Below are positions 1 through 6,415 of a stretch of 16,609 nt of DNA, in pieces. Source of the stretch: Bacteroidales bacterium (GTDB lineage Bacteria; Bacteroidota; Bacteroidia; Bacteroidales; P3); NCBI GenBank assembly GCA_016281475.1, contig JAEEIS010000042.1, forward strand, positions 1 to 16,609, in the 5' to 3' direction. How positions within the stretch are numbered: the first letter of the stretch is position 1; each line of letters opens with the position of its first letter. The notes below the pieces were generated by a model. That model did not search any database. It was not told the DNA's origin and saw nothing but the letters and a program-made list of their open reading frames with translations. The position numbers and the translations under genes are program-made.

Positions 1-1321
1 CCCCGGCCTGCTGGTCAGCTTCTGGCGCAACGGACAATGCCGCATGGAGCTTGTGAAAACCGACCAAGCACACAGCTCCAAATTCTATATCAAGCACGAC
101 GCACCGCTGGTCACCTCCCGCGAGCTCAACAATATCAAACGCCAGAAGATGGTCATCACCACCCGCGTGTTCGACTCTGTACAACTCTGCTGGTGCGGCC
201 TTAACGACCACATCGAGGGCAACTATCGCCAAAACACACCCTACGACAGCGTACTCCACTACGCCGGCGGCACCCTCGCTCTCAAACGCATACTCCTGCC
301 CAAACTGCCCAGTCACTATCAGACCTTCATCGAACTGCACCAGCGCAGCAACGGCGACGCCTATGACCGCACGGGTTCCGTCTTCATCATCCCTGGTGCA
401 GACGTAGACCTTTGCCCTAACTTCTTCGACGGCATCAACAACCACCCCGACAGCCTCCCTCTCTTCATCGGGCGCGACGGCGAACGCTACCAAGGCATCA
501 AAAACAGCATCAGCCCCCTGCAGCAATACCGCATCTCCTCGTTCATGTACTGGCCGCCCGTTGAACTGATGCGCTTCTTCACCCCCTTCGGCGTGGGGCA
601 GTTCAACGACCGTGTACAGATTGACGGTCTCGACTGGCAGGACGAAGCCTACTACAAGCAGGAAGTCACCGACCTCGCCCACCTACTGCAAGGCGAAGTG
701 TGGATTGGTGTTTGGATTGGCAACTATGACCGTGGAGGGCACACCGTCACCCTCGACATCAAATCCTACCCCGGCGACCAAACTGTGCCCGAAGACAATC
801 AACTAAATTTTCCCCTGTCATTCTCCCTGTTCAACACCTGCAACGTGCTCGAAATGGCTGGGCAGAACTACGGCAAGCTATTTGCCACCGACAGCCTCAC
901 CACCGACTTCACCATATATGAATCCGACACTGCCCACCTCGTCCGCCTGCGCTACATCGCCACAGGCCATGGCGGCTGGGGCGGCGGCGACGAGTTCAAC
1001 CCCAAGACCCACACCATCCTTATCGACGGCCGTCCCGCCTTTACCTACACTCCGTGGCGCAGCGACTGCGGCCGCTACCGCGAGTGGAACCCCGTCAGCG
1101 GCAACTTCTGGAACGGTATGTCCAGCAGCGACTTCTCGCGCTCCGGCTGGTGTCCCGGCACTGCCACACAGCCCGTCTATTTCAACATCTCAGAATACTT
1201 CCGTAGCGAAGGCATTGAGCCCACAGGCCGCCACACCCTCACCATCGCCATCCCGCAAGGAGAACCCCAGGCGGGCAGTTTCAGCCATTGGTGCGTCAGC
1301 GGGGTGCTATTATACGAATAA
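1..1321 (+). CDS. Peptide-N-glycosidase F-like amidase, 5' end missing
   Basis: The reading frame is open from base 2 and runs off the left edge, so the start and any signal peptide are not seen; the first internal Met is at 44. Numbering from that Met, the C-terminal 325 residues resemble PNGase F, which cleaves N-glycans from asparagine. A motif AYDRTGSVF (106-114) matches the PNGase F segment holding its catalytic Asp60, giving D108 here. GHGGWGGGDEF (308-318) matches the region of Glu206, giving E317. RSGWCPG (366-372) matches the GWCPG segment near the active-site Arg. A partner for PNGase F Glu118 is not obvious; the aligned stretch is VWIGVWIGNYDRGG (219-232). The family usually acts in the periplasm or outside the cell on host glycoproteins. 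About 100 or more residues precede the catalytic part, so a further N-terminal domain is likely. Family assignment is firm; activity is inferred. Confidence 0.82.
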   Translation, partial: PGLLVSFWRNGQCRMELVKTDQAHSSKFYIKHDAPLVTSRELNNIKRQKMVITTRVFDSVQLCWCGLNDHIEGNYRQNTPYDSVLHYAGGTLALKRILLPKLPSHYQTFIELHQRSNGDAYDRTGSVFIIPGADVDLCPNFFDGINNHPDSLPLFIGRDGERYQGIKNSISPLQQYRISSFMYWPPVELMRFFTPFGVGQFNDRVQIDGLDWQDEAYYKQEVTDLAHLLQGEVWIGVWIGNYDRGGHTVTLDIKSYPGDQTVPEDNQLNFPLSFSLFNTCNVLEMAGQNYGKLFATDSLTTDFTIYESDTAHLVRLRYIATGHGGWGGGDEFNPKTHTILIDGRPAFTYTPWRSDCGRYREWNPVSGNFWNGMSSSDFSRSGWCPGTATQPVYFNISEYFRSEGIEPTGRHTLTIAIPQGEPQAGSFSHWCVSGVLLYE

Positions 1322-1323
1322 TT

Positions 1324-1332
1324 TATTCTTTG
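1324..1332 (+). promoter_or_regulatory. Possible -7 promoter element for thyA
   Basis: TATTCTTTG resembles the Bacteroidetes -7 box TAnnTTTG but has three bases instead of two between TA and TTTG. It lies right after the stop of the glycosidase gene and 36 bases before the thyA ATG. No clear -33 element was found, so this is a weak call. Confidence 0.3.
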
Positions 1333-1367
1333 CACAATAATAACGCCCGAACCACGTTTACTGCAGC

Positions 1368-2162
1368 ATGAAACAATACCTCGACCTACTACAGCATGTG
1401 CTCTCCACCGGTGTGCCCAAACACGACCGCACCGGCACCGGCACGCTCAGCACCTTTGGCTACCAGATGCGCTTCCACCTCGACGACGGGTTTCCCCTCC
1501 TCACCACCAAGAAGATGCACCTGCGCTCCATCATCTACGAGCTGCTGTGGTTCCTCCGTGGCGACACCAACGTGCAATACCTCCACGACCACCGTGTCAG
1601 CATCTGGGACGAATGGGCTGGCGACGACGGTGAGTTAGGTCCCATCTACGGCCACCAGTGGCGCTCGTGGGGCTGCGCCGACGGCTCGCACGTCGACCAA
1701 ATAGCCACCCTCATCCACGACATCAAACACAACCCCGACTCCCGCCGACTCCTCGTGTCGGCATGGAACGTGGGCGAGCTGCCTCAGATGCACCTTCCTC
1801 CCTGCCACATCCTCTTCCAGTTCTACGTTGCCGACGGCCGCCTCAGCTGTCAGCTCTACCAGCGCTCCGCCGACATCTTCCTCGGCGTACCCTTCAACAT
1901 CGCCTCCTACGCCCTTTTCACCATGATGGTGGCTCAGGCGTGCGACCTGAAATACGGCGACTTCATCCACACCCTCGGCGACGCACACATCTACAACAAC
2001 CACCTCGACCAGTGCCGCCTGCAACTCACCCGCGACCCACGTCCCCTCCCCACCATGCTCATCAACCCCGACAAAAAAGACATCTTCGCCTTCGACTACG
2101 ACGACTTCCAGCTACAAGGCTACGACCCCCACCCCCACATCAAAGGCGAAGTCAGCGTATAA
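1368..2162 (+). CDS. thyA: Thymidylate synthase
   Basis: Makes dTMP from dUMP using methylenetetrahydrofolate as carbon donor and reductant; cytosolic. The product is 264 residues, the same length as the E. coli enzyme. The catalytic Cys is C146 in [12 protein letters not shown], at the same position as in E. coli. The dUMP-phosphate Arg is R166 in [14 protein letters not shown], with N177 at its end. The N-terminal [13 protein letters not shown] and C-terminal [13 protein letters not shown] are also typical. Start ATG at 1368 gives the standard MKQYLDLL start; no Shine-Dalgarno is seen. In many Bacteroidetes thyA is followed by the dihydrofolate reductase gene; here manC follows instead, after a 33-base gap of TTTTCAA repeats. 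Confidence 0.98.
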   Translation: MKQYLDLLQHVLSTGVPKHDRTGTGTLSTFGYQMRFHLDDGFPLLTTKKMHLRSIIYELLWFLRGDTNVQYLHDHRVSIWDEWAGDDGELGPIYGHQWRSWGCADGSHVDQIATLIHDIKHNPDSRRLLVSAWNVGELPQMHLPPCHILFQFYVADGRLSCQLYQRSADIFLGVPFNIASYALFTMMVAQACDLKYGDFIHTLGDAHIYNNHLDQCRLQLTRDPRPLPTMLINPDKKDIFAFDYDDFQLQGYDPHPHIKGEVSV

Positions 2163-2194
2163 TTTTCAATTTTCAACTTTCAATTTTCAATTTC
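2161..2194 (+). repeat. TTTTCAA-type leader repeat, thyA-manC gap
   Basis: Almost the whole gap between thyA and manC is tandem 7-mers of the form TTTTCAA or CTTTCAA. The run overlaps the last two bases of the thyA stop codon and ends two bases before the manC TTG. Related runs precede asnS, the yigZ gene, dtd, the response regulator and the kinase. AT-rich and unstructured, it may serve as a ribosome landing site in a lineage that does not rely on Shine-Dalgarno pairing; that is inference. Confidence 0.75.
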
Positions 2195-2195
2195 C

Positions 2196-3281
2196 TTGAA
2201 CCACAACACCTATTGCATCATAATGGCAGGCGGCTTCGGCAGCCGATTTTGGCCTATCTGCAAGGCCAACAATCCCAAGCAGTTCATCGACATCCTGGGC
2301 AATGGGCAGTCCATGCTTCAAGCCACCTTCCAGCGGTTTGAGAACATCTGCCCGCGCGAGAACATCATCATCGTCACCGGCGAGCTCTATGCCGACCGAG
2401 TGCGCCAGCAAATCAAAGGCCTTGCCCCCTACCAGGTGCTCAGCGAACCCACCCGCCGCAACACCGCCCCCTGCATAGCCTACGCCGCCTCGGTCATCTA
2501 CCACCTCAACCCCAAGGCCAACATCATCGTCACCCCCTCCGACCACGCCATCTTCGGTCAGGAAAACTTCGAGCGCGACATCAACCAAGCCCTCGCCCTC
2601 ACCGAGAAAAACGACTACATCGTCACCATCGGCGTGCGCCCCACCAACCCCAACACCAAGTACGGCTACATCCAATTCGCCGAAGAGCCCGCTTCGCCTC
2701 AAGTCGAAAGCCTCCACAAGATAGTCACCTTCACCGAGAAACCTCCGCTCGAGATGGCCCGCCAGTTCATCGCCACGGGCGAATTCTTCTGGAACGCCGG
2801 CATCTTCGTCTGGCGGCTCTCCACCCTGCGCAAGGCCTACCGCACCCACCTGCCCAACATCGCCAAGAGCTTCTTCGCCCTCAAGAGCGACACCCCGGCC
2901 ATCGAACTCGACCGCATCTACTCCCTCTCCGAGGCCATCTCCGTCGACTTCGGCATCATGGAACACGCCGACAACGTCTACGTCCTCGAAGCCTCCTTCG
3001 GGTGGTCCGATGTCGAATCGTGGGACTCCCTCTACGCCACCTGCCACCGTGACAGCAACGGCAACGGCCTCATCTCCGGCAACGTCTTCGCCTACGACGT
3101 CCACAACACCGTCGTCCATCTCCCCGCCGACCGCACCGTCATCCTGCAGGGGCTGGACAACTACATCGTTGCAGGCGACGACAAGACGCTCCTCATCTGC
3201 CGCCGCGACCAAGACGACCGCATCGTCAAATTCGCCTCCGACGTAGAACTTGCCGAACTCACGCAAATCAAGAAAAAATAG
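2196..3281 (+). CDS. manC: Mannose-1-phosphate guanylyltransferase
   Basis: Makes GDP-mannose from GTP and mannose-1-phosphate, the precursor for mannose, fucose and related sugars in capsule, O-antigen and glycoproteins. Family motifs in order: nucleotide-binding AGGFGSRFWP (11-20) with NPKQF and K28, SEPTRRNTAP (83-92), TPSDH (113-117), FTEKP (179-183), WNAGIFVW (199-206), VDFGIME (250-256) and WSDVESWDSL (270-279). At 361 residues it is the short, monofunctional type without the phosphomannose isomerase domain. The start is TTG at 2196. The next in-frame ATG (2223) lies directly before AGGFG and would remove the first beta strand (TYCIIM), so TTG is preferred. The frame is continuous with thyA after the thyA stop. 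The neighbouring glycosidase and acetyltransferase do not form an obvious sugar cluster with it. Confidence 0.95.
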   Translation: MNHNTYCIIMAGGFGSRFWPICKANNPKQFIDILGNGQSMLQATFQRFENICPRENIIIVTGELYADRVRQQIKGLAPYQVLSEPTRRNTAPCIAYAASVIYHLNPKANIIVTPSDHAIFGQENFERDINQALALTEKNDYIVTIGVRPTNPNTKYGYIQFAEEPASPQVESLHKIVTFTEKPPLEMARQFIATGEFFWNAGIFVWRLSTLRKAYRTHLPNIAKSFFALKSDTPAIELDRIYSLSEAISVDFGIMEHADNVYVLEASFGWSDVESWDSLYATCHRDSNGNGLISGNVFAYDVHNTVVHLPADRTVILQGLDNYIVAGDDKTLLICRRDQDDRIVKFASDVELAELTQIKKK

Positions 3282-3298
3282 AATCATGGCCAAAAAAT

Positions 3299-3331
3299 AA
3301 TTTCAATTTTCAACTTTCAACTTTCAATTTA
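3299..3331 (+). repeat. TTTTCAA-type leader repeat, manC-asnS gap
   Basis: Four to five 7-mers of the TTTTCAA/CTTTCAA type fill the gap and end two bases before the asnS ATG. Same family as the run at 2161-2194. A stray ATG-GCC-AAA-AAA-TAA (3286-3300) precedes it and is too short to be a gene. Confidence 0.75.
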
Positions 3332-3333
3332 AA

Positions 3334-4740
3334 ATGAAACGCATCGAAATCAAGCAACTCTTTACCGACCTAGCCCAACCCCTCATCAATACCCCCATCA
3401 ACGTCAAAGGATGGGTGCGCACCAAGCGCGGCAACAAAAACGTCGCCTTCATAGCCCTCAACGACGGCTCCACCATCAACAACATACAGGTAGTCGTCGA
3501 CCTCGCCCGCTTCGACGAGGACCTGCTCCGCCGCATCACCACCGGGGCCTGCATCAGCGTCGACGGCACCCTCGTCGCCTCTCAAGGCGCAGGCCAGAGC
3601 GTCGAAATCCAAGCCGCCGACATCCTCCTCTACGGCGAAGCCGACCCCAACACATACCCCCTGCAGAAAAAAGGCCACTCCATGGAATTCCTCCGCGAGA
3701 TAGGCCACCTGCGCCCCCGCACCAACACCTTCGGCGCCGTCATGCGTATGCGCCACCACATGGCCTACGCCATCCACACCTTCTTCCACGAGCGCGGATT
3801 CTTCTACTTCCACACGCCCCTCATCACCGCCTCCGACTGCGAAGGCGCAGGCGAAATGTTCCAAGTCACCACGCTCGACATGAACAACCCGCCCCGCCTC
3901 CCCGACGGCTCCATCGACTACTCCCAGGACTTCTTCGGCAAGCAGACCTCGCTCACCGTCAGCGGCCAGCTCGAAGGCGAGCTCGGAGCCACCGCACTGG
4001 GCAAAATCTACACCTTCGGCCCCACCTTCCGCGCCGAAAACAGCAACACCCCGCGCCACCTCGCCGAATTCTGGATGATTGAACCCGAAATGGCATTCTA
4101 CGACATCGACGACCTCACCGCCCTCGAAGAGGAGTTCATCAAATACTGCGTCCGCTGGGCTCTCGACCACTGCGCCGACGACCTTCAGTTCCTCAACAAC
4201 ATGATCGACAAAGGCCTCCTCGAACGCCTCCGTAGCGTCGTCGACACCGACTTCGTCCGCCTCCCCTACACCGAAGGCATCGCCATCCTCGAAGAAGCCA
4301 TCAAAAATGGCCACAAATTCGAATTCCCCGTCTACTGGGGTGCCGACCTCGCCAGCGAGCACGAACGCTACCTCGTCGAAGAGCACTTCAAGCGTCCCGT
4401 CATCATGATCGACTACCCCAAGGACATCAAAGCCTTCTACATGAAGCAAAACGCCGACGGCCGCACCGTCCAAGGCACCGACGTCCTCTTCCCCCAGATA
4501 GGCGAAATCATCGGTGGCTCCGTGCGCGAAGAAAGCTACGAAAAACTCATGAACCGCATCAACGAGCTGGGCATCCCCATGAAAGACATGTGGTGGTACC
4601 TCGACACCCGCCGCTACGGCACCTGCCCCCACGCAGGCTTCGGCCTCGGCTTCGAACGCCTGATGCTCTTCGTCACCGGCATGGCCAACATCCGCGACGT
4701 CATCCCCTTCCCCCGCACCCCCAAGACCGCCGAGTTCTAA
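3334..4740 (+). CDS. asnS: Asparaginyl-tRNA synthetase
   Basis: Charges tRNA-Asn with asparagine; class II synthetase, cytosolic dimer. The product is 468 residues, close to E. coli AsnS (466). Residues about 20-105 form the OB-fold anticodon-binding domain ([20 protein letters not shown]). The catalytic domain carries motif 2 ([21 protein letters not shown], spanning about 232-252) and motif 3 ([12 protein letters not shown], from about 435). The signature is that of AsnRS rather than AspRS: the [20 protein letters not shown] stretch and the ending [12 protein letters not shown]. Start ATG follows a TTTTCAA repeat with no Shine-Dalgarno. Codon use is strongly C-ending, like thyA and manC. 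A perfect hairpin begins 34 bases after the stop. Confidence 0.98.
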   Translation: MKRIEIKQLFTDLAQPLINTPINVKGWVRTKRGNKNVAFIALNDGSTINNIQVVVDLARFDEDLLRRITTGACISVDGTLVASQGAGQSVEIQAADILLYGEADPNTYPLQKKGHSMEFLREIGHLRPRTNTFGAVMRMRHHMAYAIHTFFHERGFFYFHTPLITASDCEGAGEMFQVTTLDMNNPPRLPDGSIDYSQDFFGKQTSLTVSGQLEGELGATALGKIYTFGPTFRAENSNTPRHLAEFWMIEPEMAFYDIDDLTALEEEFIKYCVRWALDHCADDLQFLNNMIDKGLLERLRSVVDTDFVRLPYTEGIAILEEAIKNGHKFEFPVYWGADLASEHERYLVEEHFKRPVIMIDYPKDIKAFYMKQNADGRTVQGTDVLFPQIGEIIGGSVREESYEKLMNRINELGIPMKDMWWYLDTRRYGTCPHAGFGLGFERLMLFVTGMANIRDVIPFPRTPKTAEF

Positions 4741-4774
4741 CCCCGTGACCTGCGACACCAACATTATCCTCCCT

Positions 4775-4809
4775 ACATCCACCAGCGGGCGGAGCCCGCT
4801 GGTGGATGT
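4775..4809. terminator. Perfect 16-bp hairpin after asnS
   Basis: Arms ACATCCACCAGCGGGC (4775-4790) and GCCCGCTGGTGGATGT (4794-4809) pair perfectly around a three-base GGA loop. There is no U-run after it, so it is not a standard intrinsic terminator. It may block 3' exonucleases, act as a bidirectional terminator, or be one copy of a dispersed palindromic repeat. Confidence 0.55.
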
Positions 4810-5177
4810 CATGTGTGGATTCACAGGCTACGGCACCCCCAAGCCAGGCACCTCCTGGCGCACTCCATCCCCCGTAGCCCTCCCTTGACCCCCACCTGTC
4901 CCACGCCTGCCCCCCACCTGACTCCCTCCAACCCCCGATTTTCAACTGCTACTTCATTGCTACTTCTTCGCCCTCAGAGCATTAAACGACACCCCAATCG
5001 GTAAAAATAGGTACAAATCAGTAGGAAGCCGTCAGAATCGGTAAGATGCCGTACAGGGGTAAAGATTAAAGCGTATCTTGGGCGCGCGAAAGGTGCTGCA
5101 ATAACCATATTGACCTCCCTGCCACACCCAATCAAGACGAACCACCTAACAAAACCCACGTTAAACATCAATCCACC
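4810..5177. other. Noncoding stretch before the acetyltransferase
   Basis: I see no credible gene here. A weak nested inverted repeat lies at 4826-4879: outer arms GGCTACGG (4826-4833) and CCGTAGCC (4872-4879), inner arms GCCAGG (4843-4848) and CCTGGC (4854-4859). Three 20-nt imperfect tandem units follow at 4996-5055. A TATCTTGG at 5074-5081 is one base from the -7 consensus and could start the acetyltransferase transcript. Base composition shifts from very C-rich (4860-4930) to balanced after 4960. Confidence 0.5.
4996..5055. repeat. 20-nt imperfect tandem repeat, three units
   Basis: Units at 4996-5015, 5016-5035 and 5036-5055 are contiguous and each begins AATC(G/A)GTA. Units 1 and 3 differ at 5 of 20 bases, units 2 and 3 at 6. 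A more decayed fourth unit may follow (GGGGTAAAGATTAAAGCGTA, 5057-5076) and runs into the TATCTTGG box. Spacing of about two helical turns would suit binding of one protein on one DNA face. Function unknown. Confidence 0.55.
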
Positions 5178-5819
5178 ATGGAAATACGCACAAAAGAAGA
5201 ACTGCAATTATTCATTAAGGCAGACTTGATGATGAACCGAGGCAAATTCAGCTGGAGACTGACTGACCGTCTGCGACATATCGCCAACCCCGACTGGATA
5301 ATGTCGTATTTGGAAGCGATGAGGAAATACTCCTACTACCGACATGGGAATACGTCACGCCTGGCAAAACCCATGAAAGCCTATTGGAGGAGGAAATATG
5401 GCCGACTAGGCGTAAAGCTTGGTTTCTCCATAGGAGAGGACACGCTTGGCTATGGCGTGGTAATCCCACACTATGGGACAATTGTCGTCGGAGGCAGCAA
5501 TCGTATCGGAAATTTTGCCGTACTGCACACCTCGACATGCATTTCCGCCAATGGGAAAGTGATTGGGAACGGACTATATCTGGCCACTGGGGCTAAAATG
5601 ACATCCAAGATAGTGTTGGGAAACAATGTGAGCGTTGGCGCAAACTCACTTGTCAACAAAAGCATCGAAGGCGACAACATATTGATTGGAGGGATGCCAG
5701 CCGTCAAAATCAAGGATGCCCCCGCCTGGTATATCAGGAGCGACGAGGACTATGACAAAAGGGTTCAGAAGATAAATGATTTAATTAGTGAGCAATACAA
5801 GGGACTATTTATTACGTAG
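5178..5819 (+). CDS. Serine acetyltransferase-like hexapeptide-repeat acetyltransferase
   Basis: A 213-residue protein with a left-handed beta-helix acetyl-CoA transferase fold. Residues 1-80 are helical and charged. Hexapeptide turns run from about 84 to 175 (SIGEDTLGYGVVIPHYGTIV, IGNFAVLHTS, IGNGLYLATG, LGNNVSVGAN, EGDNILIGGMPA). H98 in IPHYGTIVVGG lines up with catalytic His158 of E. coli CysE. The CysE Asp next to it is Pro here, and the CysE His193 loop is absent (NGKVIGNG). The protein is also shorter than CysE. These changes suggest a sugar or capsule O-acetyltransferase rather than the cysteine pathway enzyme, but that is inference. Codon use (AGA, AGG, ATA, TTA) and lower GC differ from asnS, and the gene stands alone, so it may have been acquired horizontally. 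The ten-base sequence TTGGGCGCGC occurs on both sides. Confidence 0.8.
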   Translation: MEIRTKEELQLFIKADLMMNRGKFSWRLTDRLRHIANPDWIMSYLEAMRKYSYYRHGNTSRLAKPMKAYWRRKYGRLGVKLGFSIGEDTLGYGVVIPHYGTIVVGGSNRIGNFAVLHTSTCISANGKVIGNGLYLATGAKMTSKIVLGNNVSVGANSLVNKSIEGDNILIGGMPAVKIKDAPAWYIRSDEDYDKRVQKINDLISEQYKGLFIT

Positions 5820-5875
5820 ATTGGGCGCGCACGAATGAGAAATGAATTTTTTTCTGCTATGTTAGAAAAAAGGTG

Positions 5876-5883
5876 TATCTTTG
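5876..5883 (+). promoter_or_regulatory. Bacteroidetes-type -7 promoter box
   Basis: TATCTTTG matches TAnnTTTG exactly and continues into GCACC, as is common at such promoters. An AT inverted repeat, TTTTTTCT (5848-5855) and AGAAAAAA (5864-5871), lies in the -33 region just upstream and could be an operator. This is the best candidate start for the leader, 56-aa ORF and lipoprotein. Confidence 0.65.
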
Positions 5884-5947
5884 CACCGTCAAACAGAAAA
5901 ATGGACAACTCTATGTAGACAAAAGACAAACAAAGACATAAACAACT

Positions 5948-6086
5948 GAGCTTGACGCTCTTGTTCTCCTGTAGACAAGCTGGTAACTTTCAATGGTCGA
6001 GAATAAGAAAGCGGATGGTTCACGCCAAGGGGCGTGGATTTTCGTATACTTATTTGACCAAAGGTATTTACCAGCACCTTCTACAG
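5948..6086 (+). ncRNA. Candidate structured leader RNA (nested hairpin)
   Basis: Helices nest in one long arm: CTGTAG (5969-5974) with CTACAG (6081-6086); GCTGGTAA (5979-5986) with TTACCAGC (6068-6075); CTTT (5987-5990) with AAAG (6060-6063); GGTC (5995-5998) with GACC (6056-6059); AATAAG (6002-6007) with CTTATT (6049-6054); and a terminal hairpin CACGCC (6021-6026) with GGCGTG (6031-6036) around AAGG. A small hairpin GAGC/GCTC (5948-5960) precedes it. The position, between a -7 box and the peptide gene, suggests a cis-regulatory RNA. A miniature inverted-repeat element inserted in the leader is the main alternative. I do not recognise it as a known riboswitch class. Confidence 0.55.
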
Positions 6087-6146
6087 AAATAAGCAGTTCA
6101 AACGAAAGAGTCACGCCTTTCTTTGTGCCCCTTATTTTGGAGAATA

Positions 6147-6176
6147 TCGGCTTTCCGGCTCAGGCAGGGAAGCCGA
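6147..6176 (+). terminator. Terminator-like hairpin in the leader
   Basis: Arms at 6147-6156 (TCGGCTTTCC) and 6167-6176 (GGGAAGCCGA) form a 10-bp stem with one G-T wobble and a ten-base loop. It is followed by AAAACTGTTTTATAG, which holds only a short T run. It could act as an attenuator before the small ORF. The weak T run keeps confidence low. Confidence 0.4.
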
Positions 6177-6225
6177 AAACTGTTTTATAGAGTAGGCACT
6201 CATTAAAATCCCCAAAATAACAAAG

Positions 6226-6396
6226 ATGACAAAAAACACGAAGAAGGAGTACGACGCTCCTATGGTAGAACTGATTGAAGCCCGCGTCGAAAAGGGCTTC
6301 CAAGGGAGTGGCAGCACCGCCCCAGAGCCACAAACCGCAGGCTCGACCGAGGGGCTGACAGCAGGTGGCAGCTACACGGGTAACGATTTCGACTAA
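6226..6396 (+). CDS. Small 56-residue protein upstream of fimbrillin-like lipoprotein
   Basis: A 56-codon ORF from ATG 6226 to TAA 6394-6396. It begins MTKNTKKEYDAPMVELIEAR, followed by VEKGFQGSGS, a G/S/T-rich middle (TAPEPQTAGSTEGLTAGGS) and an acidic end (YTGNDFD). There is no signal peptide, membrane segment or cysteine. From memory, similar short proteins occur in other Bacteroidales: a basic start, Y-x-x-P-x-V-E-x-I-E, an EKGF/S-G stretch, then a Gly-rich tail with a final D/E. They are usually annotated as hypothetical. Only 19 bases separate it from the lipoprotein start, so the two are probably co-transcribed. Role unknown; a leader peptide, secretion partner or ribosomal peptide precursor are possible. 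Confidence 0.65.
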   Translation: MTKNTKKEYDAPMVELIEARVEKGFQGSGSTAPEPQTAGSTEGLTAGGSYTGNDFD

Positions 6397-6402
6397 TCAA
6401 AG

Positions 6403-6409
6403 AAAGGAG
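6403..6409 (+). promoter_or_regulatory. Shine-Dalgarno-like site for the lipoprotein
   Basis: AAAGGAG ends six bases before ATG 6416. It is one of the few clear ribosome-binding sites in the window and favours 6416 over the in-frame upstream GTG at 6365, which would put 17 polar residues before the signal peptide. Confidence 0.6.
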
Positions 6410-6415
6410 AAGAAA

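Larger units (their letters stand above)
5820..6225 (+). other. Promoter and long structured leader of the peptide-lipoprotein unit
   Basis: No convincing gene is found in these 406 bases. Short open frames exist on both strands, but the region is largely self-complementary, which makes paired open frames expected. The stretch holds a -7 promoter box (5876-5883), a nested hairpin (5948-6086) and a GC hairpin (6147-6176), in that order, before the ATG at 6226. A transcript starting near 5890 would have a leader of about 335 bases, unusually long for this window. Confidence 0.55.

Noticed and set aside
3286..3300. Mini-ORF ATG-GCC-AAA-AAA-TAA between manC and asnS.
   Set aside because: Four codons with no supporting signal; probably chance or a decayed start.
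3370..4824. Long minus-strand open frame opposite asnS (and similar ones opposite manC and the helicase).
   Set aside because: These arise from the C-rich third codon positions of the real genes. Their products are low-complexity V/D/E/G-rich and match no family.
4996..5055. CRISPR-like array.
   Set aside because: The three 20-nt units are contiguous with no spacers, and no cas genes are near. The other tandem repeats also lack spacers.
5889..6190. Short open frames on both strands in the leader (5889-6077 minus, 5911-6114 minus, 5993-6190 plus).
   Set aside because: The region is largely self-complementary, so opposing open frames arise together. Their products have no signal, domain or start-site support.
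6365..6415. In-frame GTG at 6365 as an earlier start of the lipoprotein.
   Set aside because: It overlaps the 56-aa ORF and would put 17 polar residues before a clear signal peptide. ATG 6416 has an AAAGGAG site at the right distance.
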